Part shown: positions 35,870-46,955 of the stretch, one piece after another
Numbering within the stretch: position 1 is the first letter of the stretch
Layout of the letters: every line of letters begins with the position of its first letter
Assembly (NCBI GenBank): GCA_034440575.1
Contig: JAOTOL010001659.1
Span: 2,802,501-2,866,500, forward strand
From: Imbricaverruca yamaguchii
Lineage: Eukaryota; Arthropoda; Thecostraca; Neoverrucidae
Direction of reading: 5' to 3'
Length of the DNA: 64,000 bases
Program-made: the position numbers and the translations under genes
The notes under the pieces: model-generated
Databases searched by the model: none
What the model was told of the DNA's origin: nothing
What the model saw: only the letters and a program-made list of their open reading frames with translations

Positions 35870-36205
35870 CCAACGTCAGTGGAGTGGAGCCGATGTCAGT
35901 GGCGGGAAGACCACACCAATGGCGGGAAGCCAACGTCAGTGCCGGGGAGCCGATGTCAGTGGCGGGGGCCGACGTCAGTGGAAGTGAGTCGACGTCAGTG
36001 GGGGGTAGATGACGTCATTGGCGGGGAGCCAACGTCATTGACGGGAGCTAACATCAGTGGCGTGTAGCTGACGTCAGTGGCGGAGAGCTAACATCAGTGC
36101 CGGGGAGCCGACGTCAGTGGCGGGGAGCTGACGTCAGTGGCGGGGAGCTGACGTCAGTGGCGGGGAGCTGACGTCAGTGGCGGGGAGCCGACGTCATTGT
36201 CGGGG
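35870..36205. repeat. 20-bp repeat rich in TGACGTCA palindromes
   Basis: About 17 copies of CTGACGTCAGTGGCGGGGAG. Several units contain the perfect 8-bp palindrome TGACGTCA, the cAMP-response element core bound by CREB/ATF proteins. Others have CGACGTCA or AACGTCA. The last part (36125-36185) is nearly perfect. Confidence 0.88.
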
Positions 36206-36577
36206 AGCTGATGTCGACAACGTGCCGACACCCGTCACCCTGGAACGGTGTGCCGGGAGCAAATCCGGCCCGTTTCGCCACGACGCCGTGTTTCGCCGGC
36301 GATGGGAGTCCTCCCAGCGGTACCGTTGCTGCGCCACGTTCGCAGCACCTGTGCCGGACCGGTGCCGCGCGCTTGTCGCATCTGTGCCGCAGCGGCGCCG
36401 TTTTCGTCGCACCTGCGGCGTCTGTGTCGCCGCCGGCCGGTCTTCCAGGCCGCCCGGTCGCAGCTGCCGTCGCTGCTGCCACCTGCCCGCTGGTCCACAC
36501 ACTCACACATACACACGCATACACACGCATACACAGACTGGCGACGTGTTAGATGGACACCACAGAAGCATCGATCA
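36206..36577. other. GC-rich spacer with a short CA-rich tract
   Basis: 36497-36537 is an ACACACGCAT-type simple repeat. The rest is GC-rich without a recognised gene. Confidence 0.4.
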
Positions 36578-36975
36578 CATGAGGTCCTCGGTCGGGCAGT
36601 GCCCCATCACGTGGGGTCATCGGTCGAACGGTGTCCGGTCACGTGAGGTCATCGGTCGGGCAGTGTCCGGTCACGTGAGGTCATCGGCCGGACTGTGTCC
36701 GGTCACGTCAGGTCATCGGTCGGACGGTGTCCGGTCACGTGAGGTCATCAGTCGGACGGTTACAGTTACCTAAGGTCATCGGTCAGACCGTTCTGATGAT
36801 CTAAGGCCATCTGTCAAACGGTGCCCAGCTACGTGAGGTCATCGGTCAGACGGTGTAATTACGTGAGGTCGTCGGTCAGACGGTGTACTGTCACGTCAGA
36901 TCGTGACGGTGTCCGGTCACCTGATGTCATCGATCAGACCGTGTCCAGCTACGTGAGGTCGTTAGGCCATCAGTC
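36578..36975. repeat. Minisatellite, 32-bp unit with CACGTG
   Basis: About twelve copies of GTCACGTGAGGTCATCGGTC followed by GGACGGTGTCCG. Later copies are more diverged (TAATTACGTGAGGTC). Each good unit holds an E-box palindrome and an AGGTCA half-site. Confidence 0.88.
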
Positions 36976-37624
36976 AGGTTGTTCCGGTCACGTGCGCCAT
37001 CGGGCCAACAATGTTGATCTGGTTTGTGCTGTGGAAGCGTGGAATCACGCGAGCTCCGCCTGCTGTCGCGAAAGTGGACTGTTGTCCGGCCAGTGACACC
37101 TAGCGGCAGCAAGGAGCAACTTTGCCGACGAATAACTGCACGGACGTCTGTATTGTTCATTTGCTGTCGGGTGGCTTGATATCACTAATCAACATGGTAT
37201 CATTGGCAAAAGACCATGTTAGGTGCACACAATTGTGTTTGGTTTTTGCGGGAGCTTCTGAATAAAAACACGTCATCATATTTTACGAAGCCGCTTTTTG
37301 CGACCGTTAATGCACGTTCCAATCGCAATAAGGAAGGAGCCCGCTTCACTCGCAAGCGACACAACGTCAATCTGTGCAACTGAGCTGGGAACTTCGAAAC
37401 CCAATCTGCGGAACTGAGCTGAGAACTTCGGAACAAAATCGAGACATTTAAAAACGACAAATATCATGAAATGCTTTTTCCACATTTAGATTGAGATCAA
37501 GCCATTATAATTCCATGGTTGGCAACCTTTGGGCCAGAGGTCTTTGACCACCATCGTAACGGGGCATCATAATTATGACGAGGTAGGGTCCAGTTGAGGC
37601 TAGTTCAGATTTAATTTGCTTAGA
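36976..37624. other. Unique sequence
   Basis: 37350-37450 has two related copies of CTGAGCTGRGAACTTCGRAA about 43 bp apart. Nothing else recognised. Confidence 0.4.
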
Positions 37625-37925
37625 GTGGACCGGTCTTGGTTGATCGTGATCGTGGACGGGTCTCGGCTGATCGTGATCATGGACAAGTCTTGGCTGATCG
37701 TGATCACGGACAAGTCTTGGGTGATCGTGATCATGGAAGGGGTTTCGGCTGATCGTGATCGTGGATGGGTCTTGGCTGATCGTGATCGTGGATGGATCTT
37801 GGCTGATTGTGATCATGGACCGGTCTTGGCTGATCGTGATCGTGGGTGGGTCTCGGCTGATCGTAATCATGGACAAGTCTTGGCTGATCGTGATAATGGA
37901 AGGGGTCTCGGCCGATCATGGCCGA
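37625..37925. repeat. Minisatellite, 27-bp unit
   Basis: About eleven copies of GGCTGATCGTGATCATGGAC plus AAGTCTT, with GTGGAYGGGTCT variants. The unit is a multiple of three, so open frames run through it. Confidence 0.9.
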
Positions 37926-38019
37926 CAAGAATTTGTGTTGTTAAAAGCCGCAGTTATGCACGGTATGTCGCTGTAGTCCTGCCTCGTTCATAGTCCCCCC
38001 CCCTGAGAGATGGTGGACG
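37926..38019. other. Spacer
   Basis: Short unique spacer with a C-run at 37998. Confidence 0.4.
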
Positions 38020-39570
38020 TCGGGCTTTTGAAGAAAAAAACTCGCGTCTGGGTCCCATACAATACAGCAGGGCCCAAAACTTGCTACCCTGAAAAACCCT
38101 GCCAGAAAAATAATACCGTACCAGAAAAATATTTTTGGGACCCAAGAAAAATCGCATGGGGCCCCAACTAAGTACAACGAACCCTAAGAACCTGCGTAGG
38201 GGCTCAAAGCATCGTACCAGAGCCACAGAAGAGTTCGCAGGTGCCCTGAAATTGGCGTCAATGATTCAAAACAAATACAATGGGGCCCACAAAACTCGCG
38301 ATGGGGCCAAACGATCGCGCCTATGCCCATCCACAAAAAAAAAATATCGCTAGGGTTCGAATACTACCGTCGGGACCCTTAACTTTGAGTCTTTGGCCAC
38401 AAATATATACATCGGGACCTCAAAAAGTCCCGCAAGGGCCAGAAAGATCCAGTCGGAGCCCTCACAATCGCGCTGAGCCCCAAAATTCCCTCGGGACACC
38501 AACAAAAAAAGTGCATCGAGACCCCTAAAGCTCACTGGAGTTACAAAAATTTCCATCGGAACCCAAAACAATTCGCATCGGGGCCGAAACAAATACGACA
38601 ACGGGGTCCAGAAAACTCGCACTGGGACTCGACAATTGCACCTGGGCCCTCCAGAAAAATCGCACAGGGCGTTAAGATTTCCGCTCAGACCCCAACACAT
38701 TCGAATTGGGAGCTCAAAATAAGTACAGCGGCGCCTCAATAACACCAGGAATGGCACAACTCGACTCGGAGCCCTCACAATTCGCACTGGGGCTCTAAAA
38801 ATAATCACACTGGGGTCACAAGGGGCATGTCGGGGACCACAAACAAATACAACGTGTCCCCAAAAATCGCATCGGGGCCAAACATCTTGAATCCTGCAAA
38901 TTGCGTCGGAGACCTGTGACTTGTAGTGGCCCGACGAAACGCAACGGGGCTTACAAACTCGTGGTAGAGCAGACAATTATGGTGTCATCCAATAAACACC
39001 TCGAGAACCAGGCTTCCCCCAAAATATCCAGAAGTTAGAATATCGCGTCGAGCCCAGAAAATTGGCGTTGGGTATCCGGAGCTACGCTACTGGGCCGGAG
39101 CAATTGCACCGAATTCCGATAAATCGCACCGAAACCACAAAACATCGTCCTGTGCCCAAACATTTGCCTTCGTGATCCTAAACAAGCACAACACATAACG
39201 GACCATAAAAGCACAAAGGAAAGTCGAAAACGCACCGGGGCCATCCAAAACGCATCGAATCCCCCAAAAAAGGTGCAGGCCTTACAGCATGCGCCGGGGT
39301 CCTAAATGAACACACCAGTAGCTCTTAAGCACCGAAGCCCCTCAAAGTACGAAAACATGAGGGTCTCAGTAGCAGGCTGCGATCTGCAAAAAGTGATTGG
39401 CCCAAATCACGAATAAAAGGACGCACTGGGCACCAAGTAAACATATGTGGGCCTTCGAAAACACATCGGTCCCTCGGAAAAACCGTGTTGCCACAGAAAA
39501 GCAACAAAGTCATAAAAACACGAAGGTCTCAAAAATATTCCGGGATCCTAACAGCAATGCGCTGGCGTCA
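38020..39570. repeat. Very diverged tandem repeat tract, about 1.5 kb
   Basis: Words of the form CGCAYCGGGGCCCCAAAA recur throughout with many changes: AAATCGCATGGGGCCCC at 38148, CTCGCGATGGGGCC at 38295, TTCGCATCGGGGCC at 38569, CGCACTGGGACTCG at 38619, ATCGCATCGGGGCC at 38865. Spacing is irregular, mostly about 25-40 bp. It reads as an old array that has decayed. Confidence 0.65.
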
Positions 39571-40330
39571 TGCAGCACATAAGTAGGCGAAGAAAGGCGC
39601 AGCGAATCCACCAGAGAACACCGAACCAGTGCCTTGGTTAGGTAGCAAATCTGGAGGCAAATAAATGCAAAGAGATGAGATTCATCGAACTAAACAAGTG
39701 ATTCGGATTTTTTGCCCATCCAAAAATGTGAAAAGAAGAGACATAAGCACCTAATTGAATTGATTTAATTGTCCCAGTGAACCTCCATACGAATCATTCC
39801 ATGGCGTCAAATATGGCACAAGACTATCATGTGGCATCAATTAGCAAAACATGGGAAGCCTAGCAGAAACCGCAACATCGCACGATCGCAGAATTGCGCG
39901 AAAAGTGTGACGGGTGCGCCGAATGCGCAAGGTGGGTGTGCACTTGCATGAACGTTGGAGTGATGGCGACCGGGCGTTATGAACTGATATGCGTCAAGTA
40001 ATAAACCAACATTTAAAAAAATTAGTTGTGCAGGCATCTCAGCAATGTGAGCTCATTCGTCAAGAGATTCCAGAACAAAATGCACGAAGGGATTGGTTGA
40101 AATACAGTGACTGAAACGATGGTAGTAGATGTTTGTGGATAGCAGATGGTTCCTCCCTCCACATGAAAGTTAAGTTGATCACTAATGATTCACTAAAGAA
40201 AACAAGTGGGCCCCTTTGAAGAAGAAAAAACGCTGGTCAAAGTCCGGTGTCTTTTTTTTACTATGGGGGTATTCCCACTCCTCAAAATCCGTTTGCCTCC
40301 TAACCCTGGCGCAACTCCTAGGTGCACCAC
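39571..40330. other. Unique sequence
   Basis: No gene recognised. Confidence 0.4.
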
Positions 40331-40339
40331 TGGTAGTGT

Positions 40340-41390
40340 CTGGTTTCAGCCGGTTCTGTATGGTTTGTCGCAGCAACCATGTATGGTTTGTGGCAGCAGT
40401 CCTGTGTGGTTTGCGGCAGCAGTCCTGTGTGGTTTGTGGCAGCAGTCCTGTATATTGTGTGGCAGCAGTCTTGTATATTGTGTGCCAGCGGTCCTGTATG
40501 GTTTGCAGCAGCAGTCCTGTATGGTTTGCGGCAGCAGTCCTGTGTGGTTTGTGGCAGCAGTCCTGTATATTGTGTGGCAGCAGTCCTGTATATTGTGTGC
40601 CAGCAGTCCTGTATGGTTTGTGGCAGCAGTCCTGTATGGTTTGCGGCACCAGTCCTGTGTGGTTTGTGGCAGCAGTCCTGTATATTGTGTGGCAGCAGTC
40701 CTGTATATTGTGTGCCAGCAGTCCTGTATATTGTGTGCCAGCAGTCCTGTATGGTTTGTGGCAGCAGTCCTGTATGGTTTGTGGCAGCAGTCCTGTATGG
40801 TTTGTGGCAGCAGTCCTGTATGGTTTGCGGCAGCAGTCCTGTGTGGTTTGTGGCAGCAGTCCTGTATATTGTGTGGCAGCAGTCCTGTATATTGTGTGCC
40901 AGCAGTCCTGTATGGTTTGTGGCAGCAGTCCTGTATGGTTTGCGGCACCAGTCCTGTGTGGTTTGTGGCAGCAGTCCTGTATATTGTGTGGCAGCAGTCC
41001 TGTATATTGTGTGCCAGCAGTCCTGTATGTTTTGTGGCAGCAGTCCTGTATGGTTTGTGGCAGCAGTCCTGTATGGTTTGTGGCAGCAGTCCTGTATGGT
41101 TTGCGGCAGCAGTCCTGTGTGGTTTGTGGCAGCAGTCCTGTATATTGTGTGGCAGCAGTCCTGTATATTGTGTGCCAGCAGTCCTGTATATTGTGTGCCA
41201 GCAGTCCTGTATGGTTTGTGGCAGCAGCTCTGTATGGTTTGCGGCAGCAGTCCTCCTGTATATAGTGTGGCAGCAGTTCTGTGCATTGTGTGACAGTAGT
41301 CCTGTATGGTTTGTGCCAGCAGTCCTGCATGATTTGTGGGAGCAGTCCTGCACGCGTTGCGGCAGCAGCTCTGTATGGCTTGCGGTCACG
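40340..41390. repeat. 23-bp satellite with higher-order structure
   Basis: About 45 monomers, each CAGCAGTCCTG plus a 12-bp variable part. Five monomer types can be told apart by that part: TATGGTTTGTGG, TATGGTTTGCGG, TGTGGTTTGTGG, TATATTGTGTGG and TATATTGTGTGC. They mostly follow each other in this fixed order. A rare CACCAG variant recurs at about 40643 and 40942, which is 299 bp or 13 monomers. Edges are diverged. The array leaves frames of 300-430 codons open on both strands; these are not genes. Confidence 0.95.
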
Positions 41391-41751
41391 GCGCTTCTCC
41401 GTTCCGTATCGGCTGCCTACCGTCTCGGCCTTGTTGGCGCTACCTGACGCCGTGACGCGCACTGTCGCGCGCGCCACCTAACGGTCCGTCCGGCGCCGGC
41501 CGGCGGGAATGTCGTCACGGGCATGCGTCGGCGCCTCCGCGACGCCCGCCTTCCCGTGTGGCGTTGGCGCCAAAAACGACATCTGGCGCGAAACGTCTCT
41601 AGCTGGCCGACGACGCCCAGTCCGTGACACGACGGGGACCGGGACGCGCGTGCACTTGGTCCGGCGGTGACATTCCCGACAGCGTGCTCCGCACAGAGCA
41701 CGCAAAAGGTGTCGCTATTCGATGAATCGCTTAGCGACATGCATTAATCTA
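41391..41751. other. GC-rich spacer
   Basis: No gene recognised. Confidence 0.4.
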
Positions 41752-41793
41752 AATGAGAAATATGTGTCATGGATATGCCACATATTTCTCATT
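41752..41793. repeat. Perfect 15-bp inverted repeat
   Basis: Arms 41752-41766 (AATGAGAAATATGTG) and 41779-41793 pair exactly around a 12-nt loop starting TCAT, the same loop length and start as the hairpin at 14522. Confidence 0.88.
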
Positions 41794-41984
41794 ATCCAAT
41801 AAATATTTCTTATGTTGCTTTTTTCATTTTATTTCTTCTTCCATATTTATCATGCCTCATGGCCATTGTCGCGAGAAGCGCTATCCGATTGCGATATATA
41901 CATACACTTTGTGCACCCGACAGGATCGAACAGAACACATCGTGGAGGAAAACGACATTCGAGCATTAGGATGTCGTGCATCAA

Positions 41985-42598
41985 GACATCTGACATTCGG
42001 ACATCTGGCATTCGGACATCCTACATTCGGACATCCGACATCCGGGCATCCGACATTCGGACATCCTACATTCGGACATCCGACATTCGAGCATCCTACA
42101 TTCGGACATCCGACATTCTGGCATCCGACATTCGGACATCCGACATTCGGACATCCGATATTCGGACATCCGACATTCGGACATCCGACATTCGGACGTC
42201 CTACATTCGGACATCCGACATTCGGACATCCGGCATTCGGACATCTGACATTCGGACATCCGACATTCGGACATCCGACATTCGGACATCCGACATTCGG
42301 ACATCCGACATTCGGACATCCGACATTCGGACATCCGACATTCGGACATCCGACATTCGGACATCCGACATTCGGACATCCGACATTCGGACATCCGACA
42401 TTCGGACATCCGACATTCGTATATCCGGCATTCGGACATCCGACATGCGGACATTCGGACATACGACATTCGGACATCCGGCATTCGGACATCCGACATT
42501 CGGACATCCGACATTCGGACATCCGACATTCGGACATCCGACATTCGGACATCCGACATTCGGACATCCGACACTCGGACATCCGACACTCGGACATT
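41985..42598. repeat. 15-bp tandem array, about 40 copies
   Basis: Units of GACATTCGGACATCC, highly uniform between 42240 and 42420. Scattered variants are CTACATTCGG, GGCATTCGG and GACACTCGG. Because 15 is a multiple of three, the array reads as GHPTF, IRTSD, MSECR or NVGCP repeats in different frames; none is supported as a protein. Confidence 0.95.
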
Positions 42599-42794
42599 GG
42601 AACCTCTCCCGTGGCAGGGGGTTGTTGCAACCCGTCAGACCTTTTACCGAATACATTGTGCGTCAGCTCACCGCCGCTTGGCGCGTCTGATGGGGCATCC
42701 TTGACTTTATGACATAAACAACTAATTGTCTCGTCGCTGACCTATAACGTGGTAACAAGGGACATATCGGGCCGTCATTCGCCAACATCGCGAA
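42599..42794. other. Unique spacer
   Basis: Nothing recognised. Confidence 0.4.
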
Positions 42795-43067
42795 TCATTG
42801 GCGAACTATCTCATCTATTTCAGCACTCACCAATGATGGCTGTGGTAGGGTGATGGACAGCTCATCTAACCTGCTTACACAGATCATTGACCTTTCCAAG
42901 GTCACCATATGTGTAGGAGATAACTTGGTCTGTGCTGACCTTTTCAGGTTATGCATCACTCTGGGTGGTGTTTTGGAATTACAACTGAATTTGCCATCCA
43001 ATTTTATCTCTGAATACCATGAAATGTCGTCAGGCACTATTTCAGGCACTATTTTTGTCGTTTTCAA
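42795..43067 (-). other. Coding-like fragment fused to the LINE copy
   Basis: A 90-codon frame on the minus strand follows directly where LINE homology stops (after the GKVEN of the reverse transcriptase region). It contains KLDGKFSC and ERSMICVSRLDELS. It does not match the reverse transcriptase of the sister copy. It could be part of an upstream ORF1 of the same LINE or of another element. No family can be named. Confidence 0.3.
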
Positions 43068-44309
43068 CTTTCCCTCTTTCTCCTTTCTTGAAAATAGGAA
43101 CTACATTTGCCCTTTTCCAATCAGTTGGAATTTAATTTTGTGAAACTGATCTACAAAATATTATACTAAGCGGAAATGCCAGTTCCTTTTCAGTTTCCCG
43201 CAACACCCTAGCATAAATATCATCGGGTCCTGCTGACTTGATTGGCATTATTTTCCTGATATGATTGTAAACAACATCACTATCAATGAAATCAACATCA
43301 TTTGTCAGATCCCATGTCACTGAACTATGGTGTACGGTCGGCAGATTGGTCATATCTTCCAATGTAAACACTGATTTAAACTGCTTGCTCAGCTCCTCAA
43401 CCATCTCACTATCCTCACCCAATGTAGTCCCGTTTACTTCCAGTGGACCAATTGTGCTAGAAACTTTACTCAGCTTGTAGAAACTAAAGAACTTTTTACT
43501 GTCCCCATTACAGTTTCTAGCTGAATCCAGTTCTTTTGCTCGCTTTTCTGCTCTGGTTTTTTGTTTCACAGTGCCTCTAGCTTTTCGATACGCCTTTAGA
43601 TTAACGACATTTGAGGCTTCTTTAAAGACTCTAAATGCAGTTTTCTTAGCCTTAATTGCTTTTATCAAGTCTGGTGTAAGCCATGCTGGCTTTCCTACCC
43701 TTCTTTTACGTCTTTGCTTTTGGGGGACATGTCTAATCTGAATTTCCTTCAACTAAGATTTGAACATTTCCCACATTTCACAGGCATTTAAATTGGAGAA
43801 TTCTTCTTCCCATCTGATGGCACTTAAAGCCGCTCTCATGCAGTCAAAGTCTGCTCTGTTGAAATTTGGGACCTTTACCAAATTATCCTTGATAATTTTC
43901 CCTACATGTGCCTTGAATCTAACTATGTTATGGTCACTTCTTCCCAGAGATTCTCCTACAGTCAAGTCTTGAACCAAGTCACTTAAATCCGAGAATGCAA
44001 GGTCCAAGAAGGAGCCATGCCTGGTAGGTTCCGATACAAACTGGTGTAAGAACAGGTCCTCTTCAAGGCATTTCCTAAACATTTTGCATGATGGGGAGCC
44101 AACACCAACATTTTCATAACCTTTTAGATTAAAGTCACCAAGAATAAGGCACTTCCTCTTAAAGTTTCTACTGATTTCCTCACAAATCACCTTGTCAAGC
44201 TCCAGTTGCTGAGAATGTGGCAGGGTTCCTGATCGGTAGAAAGCTCCTATCCTAAGAGTATTGCTGTTGCCTTTTCCCACAGTGACATCAAGCCAAGACA
44301 TCAAGCCAA
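43060..44309 (-). mobile_element. CR1-group LINE fragment: endonuclease to early reverse transcriptase
   Basis: On the minus strand this corresponds to about 48290-49532 of the plus-strand element. Endonuclease motifs are present: LILGDFNL, then SDHNIV. They are followed by the linker RKRRVGKPAWLTPD and the start of the reverse transcriptase (KVEN). In-frame stops occur at about 43753 (TAC to TAG relative to the sister copy) and about 43132 (GAA to TAA). The sequence is otherwise very close to the sister copy, so divergence is recent. It lies 3' of the reverse transcriptase C-terminal piece (44310-45024), the reverse of the normal order. It cannot produce a full enzyme. Confidence 0.85.
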
Positions 44310-45024
44310 GACATCAAGTTCTACTACCCTGTTGGTGAAGAAAGACTGTCTTAACATTGTTCTGCTGTGGTTAACTTTAATGTTGAATTGATGACATCTA
44401 ATTCCATCATTTCTGTTAAATTCAAACATTTCCCCAAGATATACCCTCTCCAGACCATGGACAAATTTAAAGACCTCGATGAGATCTCCTCTCACCCTTC
44501 TATATCTAAGTGAAAACATGTTCAATTTCTTCAATCTTACCTCATATGCCAGGTTGCTTATACCATTAACCATTTTTGTAGCCCCCTTTGTACTCCCTCT
44601 AAAAGCCAACAATCTTTTTCATAGCTAGGAGACCAAGCTTCGATGCAGTATTCCAAATGTGGCCTCACATATGCACATTAAAGCTTCCTGATGACTTCCT
44701 CACTTCTGTATGATACATTCCTATATATTGCCCAGAGCATTTTCAGTGTCTTCTTCCTGGCTTCCTTGGTCTATTCTGATGTCCCCAATTTTGTGTTTAG
44801 AATAACATCTAAATCCTTCTCCTGTTGAATCACTGATAGCACTTGGCCACCCATCAAGTATGGAGCCTTCATATACTGCTTACCTACATGCATTATTTTA
44901 CACTTATCGAAATTAAATTAAATTTGCCATTCTTCGGACCACTTCACAAGTTCGTCTAAATATTTTTTCAGCGAGATATGCTCATTTTGACCTGTTATTG
45001 CCCTAAATACCTTTAAATCATCAT
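44310..45024 (-). mobile_element. CR1-group LINE fragment: reverse transcriptase C-terminal part
   Basis: Minus-strand match to about 50003-50708 of the plus-strand element. It starts inside the FADD active-site region (DDLKVF) and runs to FFTNRVVE. Several frame breaks are present; the cleanest frame is 44612-44301 with KMVNGISNLAYE and SLRYRRVRGDLIEVFKF. At its end (about 44290-44310) the word TGATGTCTTGGCT is repeated and leads straight into the endonuclease fragment. Confidence 0.85.
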
Positions 45025-46955
45025 ATTGACTGTGCAAAGCATTCACTATCAAAGTGATCTGAAAATTATCTAAGTGACCCAAGGGGTACCAATCAGGTTC
45101 CGATCATGAGACCTCAGGACGCAAGACAAACTGGATTGCGTGGCATGCCATTTGGAAATTCCACCTGTCCATTTGGAAGTGCCACGAGAGGGAGCAGTAA
45201 CCCCCTGCGCTGGCGAAGGTGGCGAAGCGCCTTGCACGCGCGGAAGATACTGCGCCGGCCACCAGCAAACCGGGCGGAAATGGGCCAGTCTGTTCGGCGT
45301 CGTATTGCACGAGCCGGTCTGGCTCTGTGTGCACCACCACAGTTCACCGGCTACCGCTCACTGCGTGCAAAGGACGCCTCGGGCTACTGGATCCGGCCGG
45401 TGACAAGTGGAGGTGAACTGTGAATGCGGACACCGAGGTCGTGTCGGGGGCTCCGGTGTCTCTGGCAGCCAGGCGTCCGGATCAGAATCGCGAACGCGTG
45501 GCTTTTGGTGGATTTAATCAGCGGTTGACGAGTTTTTAAGTGGATCTTTTCGAGCGATAGGAGGGCGCGTAGTGGCCAGTGTTTCGCCATGCGTCATTTT
45601 GTGTGTGGTTAGTGGAGGTCAGTGGAGGTCCGTGGAGGTCAGCAGAGATCAGCGCTCCCATAAGGGCACATTAAGTTGGGCATAAAACTGAATTTGCGGC
45701 ATGAAGCACAATATGGATATCACCAGTTCCCATCGTAAGACATACACTGATTACCGCTCTTGCATGTAAACAATGTTTCTTATTACTAGGTCTTGAACTC
45801 AGCGGTGTTTTTTTAATGAAGCCAGGAGATGCTACTAATCTTTAACATGGGAAATCATCATAAAGTATGACACCTGATTACTGTCCGGATTCCCCTTGGT
45901 GTATAGTGGTGATTCCACCAGAACGACGATTAAATGTGCGCAATTCTTTAATCTGCAAACTCAGATCCATTTTAAGTACCAAACGGTCAAATTCAGGCGA
46001 TATTCTGGGTACAAATACAGATAAGACACGAAATTTCGCCATCAAGTCGTGATTCGATTCTGAGCAAAAACGAGATTTTTCCGCTACCAATATTCACACC
46101 CAGCTGACGCTGCGCGCTGGAACGTTTTCACATGTAGCAGCTCATTTGTACTACAATCGTCCTTGGCAGCAACTAAAGTATCACATTACTTGTGGCGATA
46201 ACCTTGCTCTGCAGTGGGATTTGTGGAAAAAGTGAGCATGATGGGGTGGGGACCATTCTTTACTTATCATTACTTCGACGATCATGGACCAATTTGTATT
46301 AGCTAAACAGGAATCGAGATCCTAACGTTTCAGGTTTACCTTTTCATCACAGGCTCACCCCAGCGTCCTGTTTTATCATGAAGGTCACCATAGATTAGTG
46401 ACCTCGGATAACATTTGGCGACATATTGTTTAGCTTCGGCTTATTATGGGCAGCATTCGATGGTCAAATCGAAGGCAGCGTTGAAAATTACCTCACACAT
46501 ATTTTTGAAGATGAGAAGTCACCTCAGTTCATCCTAGGTCAGTCTGGGTCAGTCCAGGGCGAGCCTGATATTTTGTCCTATTTGAGCGTACGAGTTGCTG
46601 CCTTAAATCCGATAAACATGAGACTTTCGACCTGATCAGACATTGGAGTACAGCCTGAATGTCCCACAGACACGTCATCGATCGCCCGCACGTGCGCACG
46701 CCATTCGTCGCAAATCTGACCACAACTTCCGGGAAGCGAATGCTATTTAGCAAAGCTATCTCACACGTGTGAATTTAGCAAAGCGGATTTTACGCTCCAC
46801 CCTTGCACATCCCATCAAGATGAATCCCATTGGTGGGATGCCAGGCTGCTGCGCACGGGAGCCCGTTACCCACAGGAAATTGATAGCCAGTCGGTCGTTG
46901 TTCGTGTGATTGCCGTTCGATGCCGCTCCGAACTGCTATAAGCCGGCGCATCTGG
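45025..46955. other. Unique sequence
   Basis: 45100-45430 has overlapping open frames without recognisable domains. 45600-45640 has a GTGGAGGTCA triplet repeat. The rest is AT-rich. No gene supported. Confidence 0.35.

Noticed and set aside
40182..41477. Open frames of 300-430 codons on both strands
   Set aside because: They are produced by the 23-bp repeat, are open in several frames at once and show no domain.
41753..42712. 319-codon frame with GHPTF repeats
   Set aside because: It is the 15-bp array read in one of several equally open frames; no start context or signal for a structural protein.
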